This document shows positions 8,323 to 15,162 of a stretch of DNA of 64,000 bases, in pieces (the first letter of the stretch is position 1; each line of letters begins with the position of its first letter). Both the position numbers and the translations under genes were made by a program. Under the pieces are notes generated by a model, which was not told the origin of the DNA, made no database searches, and saw nothing but the letters and a program-made list of their open reading frames with translations. The DNA lies in contig NZ_MAUJ01000007.1 in assembly GCF_001696455.1 (NCBI RefSeq), positions 124,001 through 188,000 on the forward strand, written 5' to 3'. The DNA comes from Pseudoalteromonas luteoviolacea. Its GTDB lineage: Bacteria > Pseudomonadota > Gammaproteobacteria > Enterobacterales > Alteromonadaceae.

Positions 8323-8777
8323 AAGGCCTCGCTAAGATTTGGACCAATTAGGTAAGTAACAAATACCGCCTTCCATCTTCACTCAGCTCAGCAAACCATT
8401 TAACACATCAAACACGCTGTGTTTTTTACCTATACAAGCGTGCTTGAACTCTATATACCTTTTTGAACATTGATATTTAGCCTAATAACCAAGGAGATTA
8501 TCGCACCTGTATGGCTATCTATCTCATTACATTCAAAATATTATTAAACCACGAAACAAATTTGTGTTTAAACTGTCAGAAATACAGCACGTTAGTTTGT
8601 AGCTGAAGTTCAACACGTGCAACTCAGCTTTATATCACGGCTTTTCATCATTAAGAACACCGAAAATGCAAAGTTGCACAAGGCGCAAATTCCTGTTGCG
8701 GTACCATCATCAACATCGCAAATACATTGCGATATGAAGTTTACCTCGCCATAATAGCGGCAAAAAAAGGAGATAGT
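8323..8777. other. Non-coding gap between the fadR side and dsbB
   Basis: No convincing gene is visible in about 455 bases. Near 8410-8424 there is a short hairpin with a T tract (AAACAC/GTGTTT). From 8667 to 8733 three dyads with TGCAA/TTGCA or CGCAA/TTGCG arms stand before dsbB. In E. coli the sodium/proton antiporter gene nhaB occupies this position. Confidence 0.5.
8667..8733. promoter_or_regulatory. Three GCAA/TTGC dyads upstream of dsbB
   Basis: TGCAA-N2-TTGCA (8667-8678), CGCAA-N7-TTGCG (8684-8700) and ATCGCAA-N5-TTGCGAT (8715-8733) follow each other within 67 bases, ending 44 bases before the dsbB start. Repeated dyads with one core look like operator sites for an unknown regulator (inference). 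Confidence 0.35.
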
Positions 8778-9284
8778 ATGTTGGATAAATTGGCGAGCTT
8801 TTCTCGCTCAACCACTGCTTGGGCAACCTTATTTATGAGTGCCCTGATTTTTGAAATCGTAGCATTGTACTTTCAATATGCCATGGGTTTAGAACCTTGT
8901 GTTATGTGCATCTATCAACGCACTGCTGTTTTAGGTGTATTAATTGCGGCGCTAATAGGACTGCTGGGCAAAGGCAACTATATAGTTCGACTTATCGCAA
9001 CTGCGGGATGGGGCATAGCTGCCATTTGGGGCTGGTTACTTGCAAGAGAGCATCTCGACATGCAAACAACAACCGATCCTTTCGCGTTCACGTGCGCATT
9101 CGAGCCTAATTTTCCAGTGCCATTGCATGAGTGGATCCCATCGTTTTTCGCTGTAACTGGCAGCTGTTCAAGTATTGACTGGTCATTTGCAGGGCTATCT
9201 ATGCCAGGTTGGATGGAAGTTATTTTTGCAGCTTACGCAATTAGCTTTATAATATTTGTGCCTATTATAGTGTTTAAAAAGTAA
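8778..9284 (+). CDS. dsbB: Disulfide bond formation protein DsbB
   Basis: This 168-residue inner-membrane quinone reductase reoxidises DsbA. Four hydrophobic spans are visible. The first periplasmic cysteine pair is Cys41-Val-Met-Cys44, the same positions as in E. coli, and the second pair is Cys106 and Cys130. The start is ATG 8778, right after AAGGAGATAGT; an upstream TTG frame is not supported. A small membrane-protein gene begins 13 bases after the stop, so they probably form one transcript. Electrons pass to ubiquinone or menaquinone. Confidence 0.96.
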   Translation: MLDKLASFSRSTTAWATLFMSALIFEIVALYFQYAMGLEPCVMCIYQRTAVLGVLIAALIGLLGKGNYIVRLIATAGWGIAAIWGWLLAREHLDMQTTTDPFAFTCAFEPNFPVPLHEWIPSFFAVTGSCSSIDWSFAGLSMPGWMEVIFAAYAISFIIFVPIIVFKK

Positions 9285-9297
9285 CATAGAGAACCCC

Positions 9298-9600
9298 ATG
9301 ATTTTTAGATTGAGCCAAGTGCCACAGTTGTCTTCTCTCAACTTGAGGGATAAACAAAAAGTCAAAGCAATTGCTTTGAGCATGCTAGATGGTAAGGAAA
9401 AAGTGCTATTAGCCGTTTGTAAGCTACTGCTTTTAACACCTTTCTTTATGGCGCTGGCTTACTTTGAAGGTTTCTACCTACTCCCAGTATTATTTGTTGC
9501 AGGCCTTGCTTATCCACTATTTACAGTGCCCATTGAAATTCAATTTGCACTAAAATACTTAGACAGTGCGCTGAAAGAGTTTGAGCAGAGCCCCTTATAG
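9298..9600 (+). CDS. Conserved hypothetical small membrane protein (100 aa)
   Basis: The 100-residue product has a charged N-terminal third and two adjoining hydrophobic helices around residues 38-78 (LLAVCKLLLLTPFFMALAYF and the next segment), then an acidic tail. No catalytic motif is seen. It lies 13 bases downstream of dsbB and is probably co-transcribed. It resembles small DUF-type proteins of Alteromonadales in my recollection, but I cannot assign a family. The ribosome binding site is weak (AGAGAA). Confidence 0.7.
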   Translation: MIFRLSQVPQLSSLNLRDKQKVKAIALSMLDGKEKVLLAVCKLLLLTPFFMALAYFEGFYLLPVLFVAGLAYPLFTVPIEIQFALKYLDSALKEFEQSPL

Positions 9601-9615
9601 GCTCTGCAATCTACC

Positions 9616-9915
9616 CTACTGAAAAACGACACGCTCTTTAAGCTTATCAACAATTCCCTTGCCAATCCCTTTAACCCGCGTTAACGCTTCTAAGTCGCTG
9701 AACTCTCCCACTTCTTCCCTATCGGCTACAATCGCCAATGCTTTCGAACGCCCAATGCCTGGCAACGTGATTAGTTGCTCCACTGTCGCGGTATTAATGT
9801 TTACCATAACTTGATTGACTTCTGGCACTGTGCTTTGAGTTTGGGCTTGTACGACATGACACAAGGTAAGCGCACCAATAAATAATGCTGCACTCCATAA
9901 ATTTTTAAATAGCAT
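9616..9915 (-). CDS. ComEA-family helix-hairpin-helix protein
   Basis: The 99-residue protein has a signal peptide (MLFKNLWSAALFIGALTLCHVVQA) and a C-terminal double helix-hairpin-helix domain: NINTATVEQLITLPGIGRSK and LTRVKGIGKGIVDKL. This is the short gammaproteobacterial ComEA form, a periplasmic DNA-binding protein that pulls in transforming DNA through type IV pili. GGAGG-like sequence precedes the start. It is alone and convergent with the small membrane-protein gene. It may work with the pilus genes at 42-49 kb (inference). Confidence 0.9.
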   Translation of the reverse strand: MLFKNLWSAALFIGALTLCHVVQAQTQSTVPEVNQVMVNINTATVEQLITLPGIGRSKALAIVADREEVGEFSDLEALTRVKGIGKGIVDKLKERVVFQ

Positions 9916-10090
9916 GTGATCCCTCCTATTGAATCTATTTAAATAACAAATCTATCTGCCTTTTTGGCATTGATAAACATAGAGTTTTATCGCTTAGTTT
10001 GTAAATCTAATAGGAATATTTTCATTGTATTTTTTTCATCTTGAGCGTCTAATAAAGCGACTTAAAGTTGCATTAAAGCCTATTTAGGTT

Positions 10091-10110
10091 TACTGTATAA
10101 AAAAACAGTG
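10091..10110. promoter_or_regulatory. LexA (SOS) box upstream of yebG
   Basis: TACTGTATAAAAAAACAGTG contains CTGT-N8-ACAG, the gammaproteobacterial LexA consensus, with an A/T-rich core. It ends 17 bases before the yebG start, so LexA binding would block transcription directly. Confidence 0.9.
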
Positions 10111-10127
10111 TTTTATGGAGGGTGATC

Positions 10128-10442
10128 ATGGCTGTTGTTGTAAAATATGTGGTTGAAAGAAATGGAGTAGAACGAATGACTTTTACTAGCAAAAAAGAGG
10201 CTGATGCCTACGATAAAATGCTGGATGTCGCAGAAGCATTGGAAGGCATGTTAGAAAAAGTCGACGTACCATTGAGCGAGCAACAAGTAGAATCGCTTGC
10301 GCTCGAGATGGCAAAATACAAAGATGATTTTATTTCAGTACTAAAGGGTAGCAAACCGGCTGCAGAGAAAGATGTTAAAAAACCGGCAAAGAAGGCTGAT
10401 GAAGCCAGCGACGACAAGGTAACAGCAATTAAGCAAGCTTGA
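10128..10442 (+). CDS. yebG: SOS-induced YebG family protein
   Basis: The 104-residue protein shares the YebG N-terminus (MAVVVKYVVERNG, FTSKKEADAYDKMLD) with E. coli and ends in a Lys/Ala-rich tail. YebG is induced by DNA damage under LexA control in E. coli; its molecular function is not settled. The ATG at 10128 follows GGAGG at ideal spacing; a GTG at 10122 overlaps the ribosome binding site. The perfect LexA box at 10091-10110 supports SOS regulation here. A strong hairpin terminator follows. Confidence 0.95.
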   Translation: MAVVVKYVVERNGVERMTFTSKKEADAYDKMLDVAEALEGMLEKVDVPLSEQQVESLALEMAKYKDDFISVLKGSKPAAEKDVKKPAKKADEASDDKVTAIKQA

Positions 10443-10490
10443 TGATCTCGTGTAGCGCCATTCATTAGCTGACTCGTCCCACAAAACGCA

Positions 10491-10519
10491 AAATGCCCAA
10501 CTTAAAGTTGGGCATTTTT
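10491..10519. terminator. Bidirectional terminator, yebG / aminotransferase
   Basis: AAATGCCCAAC (10491-10501) pairs with GTTGGGCATTT (10507-10517) around a TTAAA loop and is followed by T. Confidence 0.85.
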
Positions 10520-10543
10520 GATTGTATAGTTCGATACAGTCAA

Positions 10544-11737
10544 TTACTTTAATACTGACGCAACAGCATCTGCAAAGTAATCAATATTGCTTTGACTGAT
10601 ACCCGCAACATTCACGCGGCTAGAGCCAACAATATAAATCGAATACTCTTCACGCAGACGGTCAATCTGCTCTTTGTTAATACCCAAGAACGAGAACATA
10701 CCATGCTGGCGTTCAATAAATGAGAAGTCATGACCAGTATTTCTCTCGGCTAGACTGTCTTTGACAAGGCTACGTAGTCCATTGATGCGATTACGCATCT
10801 CTGCCAACTCTTCATGCCACAACTGCGTTAGTTCATCGCTAGATAGAATAGTATTAACAATGTCTGCGCCATGTGCAGGCGGCATTGAATAGATACTGCG
10901 CACCACGCTTAATAAGACAGAATTTGAAATATCTGCAATTGCGCTCTCTTTAGAAATAATCGAACATGCACCAATACGCTCTCTGTACAAGCCGAAGTTC
11001 TTCGAACAAGAAGAGCAAATGATCATCTCTTCAACTGTCTGAGCAAGTAAACGAAGACCATTTGCGTCTTCATCTAAGCTGCTACCAAAACCTTGATAAG
11101 CGATATCTACTAAAGGTGTGAATCCAACGTCTTTCGCAAGATCAGCAAAAATTTGCCATTGCTCTGCATTTAGATCCATACCACTTGGGTTATGACAACA
11201 CGCGTGTACTAAAACAACATCCCCTTTAGGTACTTGCTTTAACGTGTCGATCATTTCATCAAACAAAAGACCTTTATTATCATAATCGTAGTAAGGGTAC
11301 TCTTTGACATTTAATCCTGCAGCTTCAAATAGGCTGATGTGGTTTGCCCAAGTTGGTGTTGTTACCCAAACAGTTGCGTCTTTATTGCAGCGCTTGATGA
11401 ATTCAGCCGCTACACGCAATGAACCTGTACCACCTGGTGTTTGCGCCGTGCGTACACGGTTAGCTAATAGTGATGTGTGACTATCACCTAAAAGAAGCTG
11501 CTCCATCTTCGAGCAAAAATCTAAGTTTCCAGCTAACCCGATGTAAGATTTTGTTGTTTCATTTTCTAGGCGAAATGCTTCTGCTTTTTTGACCGCTTTA
11601 AGCACAGGTGTAGCACCTTGCTCATCTTTGTATACACCTACACCCAAATCAATTTTATTAGGGTTATCATCTTGCTTATAAGCAGCCATAAGGCCCAAAA
11701 TAGGGTCTGTAGGAAGTGGTTTTAGTTCTGAAAACAT
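10544..11737 (-). CDS. Aspartate/aromatic amino acid aminotransferase
   Basis: The 397-residue PLP enzyme of fold type I belongs to the AspC/TyrB family (about 396 residues). It shows YIGLAGN near the substrate site, HACCHNPSGMD, DIAYQGFG, and the PLP lysine in SSCSKNFGLYRERIG with the phosphate-binding Arg. It transfers amino groups between aspartate, phenylalanine or tyrosine and 2-oxoglutarate, so it could finish Phe and Tyr synthesis from the pheA and tyrA products. AspC or TyrB cannot be chosen from sequence alone. No TyrR box was found upstream. It is a single gene with its own terminator. Confidence 0.93.
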   Translation of the reverse strand: MFSELKPLPTDPILGLMAAYKQDDNPNKIDLGVGVYKDEQGATPVLKAVKKAEAFRLENETTKSYIGLAGNLDFCSKMEQLLLGDSHTSLLANRVRTAQTPGGTGSLRVAAEFIKRCNKDATVWVTTPTWANHISLFEAAGLNVKEYPYYDYDNKGLLFDEMIDTLKQVPKGDVVLVHACCHNPSGMDLNAEQWQIFADLAKDVGFTPLVDIAYQGFGSSLDEDANGLRLLAQTVEEMIICSSCSKNFGLYRERIGACSIISKESAIADISNSVLLSVVRSIYSMPPAHGADIVNTILSSDELTQLWHEELAEMRNRINGLRSLVKDSLAERNTGHDFSFIERQHGMFSFLGINKEQIDRLREEYSIYIVGSSRVNVAGISQSNIDYFADAVASVLK

Positions 11738-11892
11738 GTGTATTTCTTTTCCTATAAAAACTGGTACGCAAAAACGAAAGACAGGATAAAAGCGTGCTTT
11801 ACTTCATCATCCCTGCCCTGCATTTAGTATATATTCATCTAGATACTGCGTAAGAGCCATGGGGTTAAAGTTGCCACCAATACTAACACAAA

Positions 11893-11917
11893 TTAACAAG
11901 AAGACGAGCCTTGTTAA
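11893..11917 (-). terminator. Hairpin at the end of the GAF gene
   Basis: TTAACAAG (11893-11900) pairs with CTTGTTAA (11910-11917). It overlaps the stop codon of the GAF gene, and a T-containing tail follows on the minus strand. Probable weak terminator. Confidence 0.45.
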
Positions 11918-12573
11918 TGCGGAAGGTAGTGCGTTATTTTCAAGCACGCAGCAACAAGTACAGATAAATTGTCAGCAGTAAAAAAGTCTTTACTAAATGC
12001 TTCCGCATCAATGATCCCAACACACTCAAAATTATCATCAAGCAATGGTAAACATACCTCAGATTGTACTTTAGGATCGCAAGTATAGTACTCGCCACCT
12101 TGCGCAATATAGGCTGGAATATCGTTAATAATTCGAGATTTTTCTGACATCACGGTTTGAATATTGTTTGATGTTGCAGCAAACTGTTCATTAATTGGAA
12201 ATAGTGGCCTGCTTGGCGCACCTTCATATGCTAGCTTCAGCAACTGGCGCTCGTCTTCAATCAGTCTAGCTTGATAAATGCCGAACCAGTCAACACCAGT
12301 TTGATTGTGAACAAAATCTACAATGGCCTGCAACTTAGATAATAACGCATCGTTTCTTTCATTATTGTCTATGTACTCGTTTAGTAAGAACGGAGCGTCT
12401 TGCAAGTTTCCAAATAGACTACAACTGCCACCTTCTCCAAGCTCGGGAATTTGATATGACCAAGTAGACTGAGCACTTTTCGTAGATAGGTGCTCCTCTA
12501 ACATTGCAATTTTACTTTCAATGAGTGCCGAACCGAGGGGTGTCTGTGTTTTATCTAAGTACGCTGAAATCAT
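11914..12573 (-). CDS. GAF-domain protein related to free-Met-(R)-sulfoxide reductase
   Basis: The 219-residue protein has one GAF domain (about 75-215). The segment YYTCDPKVQSEVCLPL aligns with HIACDAASNSEIVLPL of E. coli MsrC/YebR, placing Cys165 at the catalytic Cys position. The two upstream cysteines of free-methionine-sulfoxide reductases are not seen in the matching region; Cys174 and Cys184 are other candidates. It may be a divergent reductase or a redox or ligand sensor. It is a single gene between the aminotransferase and the partner-switch regulator. Confidence 0.75.
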   Translation of the reverse strand: MISAYLDKTQTPLGSALIESKIAMLEEHLSTKSAQSTWSYQIPELGEGGSCSLFGNLQDAPFLLNEYIDNNERNDALLSKLQAIVDFVHNQTGVDWFGIYQARLIEDERQLLKLAYEGAPSRPLFPINEQFAATSNNIQTVMSEKSRIINDIPAYIAQGGEYYTCDPKVQSEVCLPLLDDNFECVGIIDAEAFSKDFFTADNLSVLVAACLKITHYLPH

Positions 12574-12715
12574 TTAGCCATCCAAACATCTATATATCTA
12601 AAGTAAATCTAACATGCAAATCACTACATGGCCATAGGCCAAGGCAATTTTTTATTAATGCGAATGCAATAAGACAGGCATCAGTGAATAAAAATTACAA
12701 ACGGTATCTATGAAT

Positions 12716-14365
12716 TTAAAGCAGTAGGTAAACTAGCGAAACTTGATTCCCTGTTTCGTTATATGTGACGCTGTCTGCTATTTCAGACAGTAATTGTACT
12801 CCCCTACCATGTTCATTGGACGAGTAACCATCAGACGGCTCAGAAGAGGGAGTGAAGCCGCAACCTGAGTCACAAATTTCGAAGGTAATATTGCTCGCAT
12901 GGGGGCAAAAGGCAGCTGAAATTTCAATTGATGCGTCAGTCAGTTTTGAGAGTGCATCAGCTCTTTGAGCATAGTATTCAAGAAAACCATCTTCTTGGTT
13001 CTTTAAATCAGAACTCAACCCCAATACTCCATGGTCGAGGGAGTTGTTATACGCCTCTGATAATAATAAAAATATATTAGAACGATGTGCATCCACACCT
13101 TCCACATTACTTAATACATTGACGATTTCAAGGACTGGATCTGTGGTTTTCATTTGCTCTGCATCAAGCGCTACAGACACATTAAATGGAATTGACGAAT
13201 AATGTGATTTTGTTTTACTTTCTTGTTCTGCGGGTAAGCAGTTTATTATCGCGATACTGAGATCATCTTGCTGCTCTGCATGTTCTGAATAATTTCTTAC
13301 ACAGTCTATGACTTCATGTGTTGATATTTCAGGCTTACTCCCTAGTGTGTCAACAAGTCGAGATTCGCCAAACATATTCCCATCTGGGCCTTCACTTTCG
13401 ATGATGCCATCTGTCGCCATCACCAAGCGCGTACCCGTTTCAACCTCAAAATGGAGTATGGTTCTTTCAAACTCATCTTCGTCCAAAATTCCTAATGCCA
13501 TATGTTGAGATTCAATCGTCTTGAGCACGCCTCCTTGTCTGTCGATCAAATAGATATCTGGCAGCCCGCCAATCCACGCTGAGATGTTTTTACCTGAACT
13601 ACTTATCTCAATGATTGCAGCCGCACAGAACATATGACCAGGTAGCAAGGTATAGAGTGAGCTGTTCAACTCAGTCGCAATGTCTCCCACAGCCATACCT
13701 TTTTGAACCATAGTGTAAAAAATTCGGGAAGCAGGTAATGCACCAACTGCCGCGGCTAGCCCATGACCCGTAAAATCGCCTAGTAAACAGTAAAAGCCTC
13801 CTATTGGGCTCTTTGCCATTAAAAACATGTCACCATTAAACATGGATGCTGGTGATAGATGGAAGTCACATATCGACTCAAACTTTTGTTGCCCCGAAAG
13901 CGCATTACGGAATATGTGCTCGACAATCTCATGCTCTCGTTCAGTCTGATTGTAATGGTATTGAAGCTGTTTTTTCTGCTCATTTGCTTCTTTGCTGAGC
14001 TTTCGTGTGCGTGCATGTGCACGTATTTTTGCAGATAAAATCACACGATCAAAAGGCTTATGAATAAAGTCATCCCCGCCAACTCGCAGACATTTCTCAA
14101 AGCTGGCGTGATCTTCAAGTGCTGTGATAAAAATAATGGGTAAGTAAACATCACCGGCGAATTCTTTGATTTTAGGGGCGGTTTCAAAGCCATTCATGAC
14201 TGGCATCATGACATCTAACAACACAATATCAACTTCGTGTTGCTTTAATAACTCTAGCGCTTCCAATCCATTGTTTGCAACCAACACGTCGTAGTGTTGG
14301 TGCTCCAGCATGGTTGTCAACAGCCGGCAATTTAGAGGCTGATCATCAACAACTAAAATTAACAT
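12716..14365 (-). CDS. REC-PP2C-HATPase partner-switching regulator (CrsR-like)
   Basis: The 549-residue protein has three domains. First is a receiver (about 1-118, phosphoacceptor in IVLLDVMMPVMNG). Next is a SpoIIE/PP2C phosphatase (about 165-375, with GDFTGHGLAAA and ATDGIIES). Last is an RsbW-type HATPase (about 400-549, N-box SEAYNNSLDHG, then DSGCGF and GRGVQLL). This architecture is that of Shewanella CrsR, where it controls the anti-sigma antagonist CrsA and thereby sigma S. The STAS partner gene is 17 bases upstream on the same strand, so they form an operon. The target sigma factor in this organism is inferred. Confidence 0.92.
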   Translation of the reverse strand: MLILVVDDQPLNCRLLTTMLEHQHYDVLVANNGLEALELLKQHEVDIVLLDVMMPVMNGFETAPKIKEFAGDVYLPIIFITALEDHASFEKCLRVGGDDFIHKPFDRVILSAKIRAHARTRKLSKEANEQKKQLQYHYNQTEREHEIVEHIFRNALSGQQKFESICDFHLSPASMFNGDMFLMAKSPIGGFYCLLGDFTGHGLAAAVGALPASRIFYTMVQKGMAVGDIATELNSSLYTLLPGHMFCAAAIIEISSSGKNISAWIGGLPDIYLIDRQGGVLKTIESQHMALGILDEDEFERTILHFEVETGTRLVMATDGIIESEGPDGNMFGESRLVDTLGSKPEISTHEVIDCVRNYSEHAEQQDDLSIAIINCLPAEQESKTKSHYSSIPFNVSVALDAEQMKTTDPVLEIVNVLSNVEGVDAHRSNIFLLLSEAYNNSLDHGVLGLSSDLKNQEDGFLEYYAQRADALSKLTDASIEISAAFCPHASNITFEICDSGCGFTPSSEPSDGYSSNEHGRGVQLLSEIADSVTYNETGNQVSLVYLLL

Positions 14366-14382
14366 GTTAAAAGCTATTTCAA

Positions 14383-14688
14383 TCAGTCAATTTCAAATTT
14401 TTTATCAAATCTTGAGATCTGCAAAATCTTTTTCAATTGAGGTCTGCAGTTGCTAATTTGTATGCTTCCTACAGAATCTCCAAGGGTCTTTTTCATGTTG
14501 AGTAACATGCCTAACGCAGAACTGTCCATATAATCCGTATCTCTTAAGTCAACGACCACTTTTTCGGTTTCATCGTTAACCTCTGCATAGGCTTGGCGAA
14601 ATGATTGCACTAGGTTAAAGTCGAATTTTCCTTTAATTTGAATCGTTAAAGTCTTTCCATCAGCTGAAGCATTTTTGCTCAGGCTCAT
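14383..14688 (-). CDS. STAS-domain anti-sigma factor antagonist (CrsA-like)
   Basis: The 101-residue single STAS domain protein carries the conserved phosphorylation loop DSSALGML at residues 55-62. Unphosphorylated antagonists of this kind bind an anti-sigma kinase and free the sigma factor. The neighbouring regulator has both a kinase-like HATPase and a PP2C phosphatase, the two activities needed to switch this serine. AGGAGC precedes the ATG. It is the first gene of a two-gene operon. Confidence 0.93.
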   Translation of the reverse strand: MSLSKNASADGKTLTIQIKGKFDFNLVQSFRQAYAEVNDETEKVVVDLRDTDYMDSSALGMLLNMKKTLGDSVGSIQISNCRPQLKKILQISRFDKKFEID

Positions 14689-14832
14689 CGCAAGCTCCTA
14701 CTCAAAGTTTAGTATTGTTATCCATCTTTCTGTTTTAAATATAATCGTATTAAGCAAATTCGCCAAAAAAATATAACTTGGTAAATCACTTTTTGCTACT
14801 ATCGAGCTAATAAAATAAGTTTGGAGTAAACA

Positions 14833-15162
14833 ATGTCAGATTCTCGTTTAGTCTTTTCTACCGAGTTTGGCAGGATCAAAGCCGATGAAGAGCCACAACA
14901 ACCTGAAGTAAAACTTTTCAAAGACGGACATATTCGAATCGAACGTCAAACAAAAGGTAGAAAGGGAAAAGGGGTAATGCTCGTCGTAGGGATAAACCCT
15001 GACGAACACGATTTAAAAAAGCTAGCCAAGCTATTAAAAAGTAAGATGGGACAAGGTGGAGCCGTCAAAGAAGGCGTTATTGAAATTCAAGGTGACGACC
15101 GCGAAAAACTCAAGGGTTTGCTCGTTGCTCAAGGCTTTAAGGTAAAAATTGCAGGGGGCTAA
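14833..15162 (+). CDS. yciH: YciH/SUI1 family translation initiation factor
   Basis: The 109-residue protein (E. coli YciH 108) has the SUI1/eIF1 fold, with IERQTKGRKGKGVMLVVG and the C-terminal IQGDDREKLKGLLVAQGF segment. It binds the 30S subunit and can affect start-codon selection; in E. coli it is not essential. GGAG lies nine bases upstream of the ATG. Its last four bases overlap the end of the convergent GGDEF-EAL gene. Confidence 0.95.
   Translation: MSDSRLVFSTEFGRIKADEEPQQPEVKLFKDGHIRIERQTKGRKGKGVMLVVGINPDEHDLKKLAKLLKSKMGQGGAVKEGVIEIQGDDREKLKGLLVAQGFKVKIAGG

Noticed and set aside
8513..8608. 31-codon frame before dsbB (starts MAIYLITFK)
   Set aside because: The AAGGAG stretch is about 20 bases from its ATG, too far, and the peptide has no recognisable feature.
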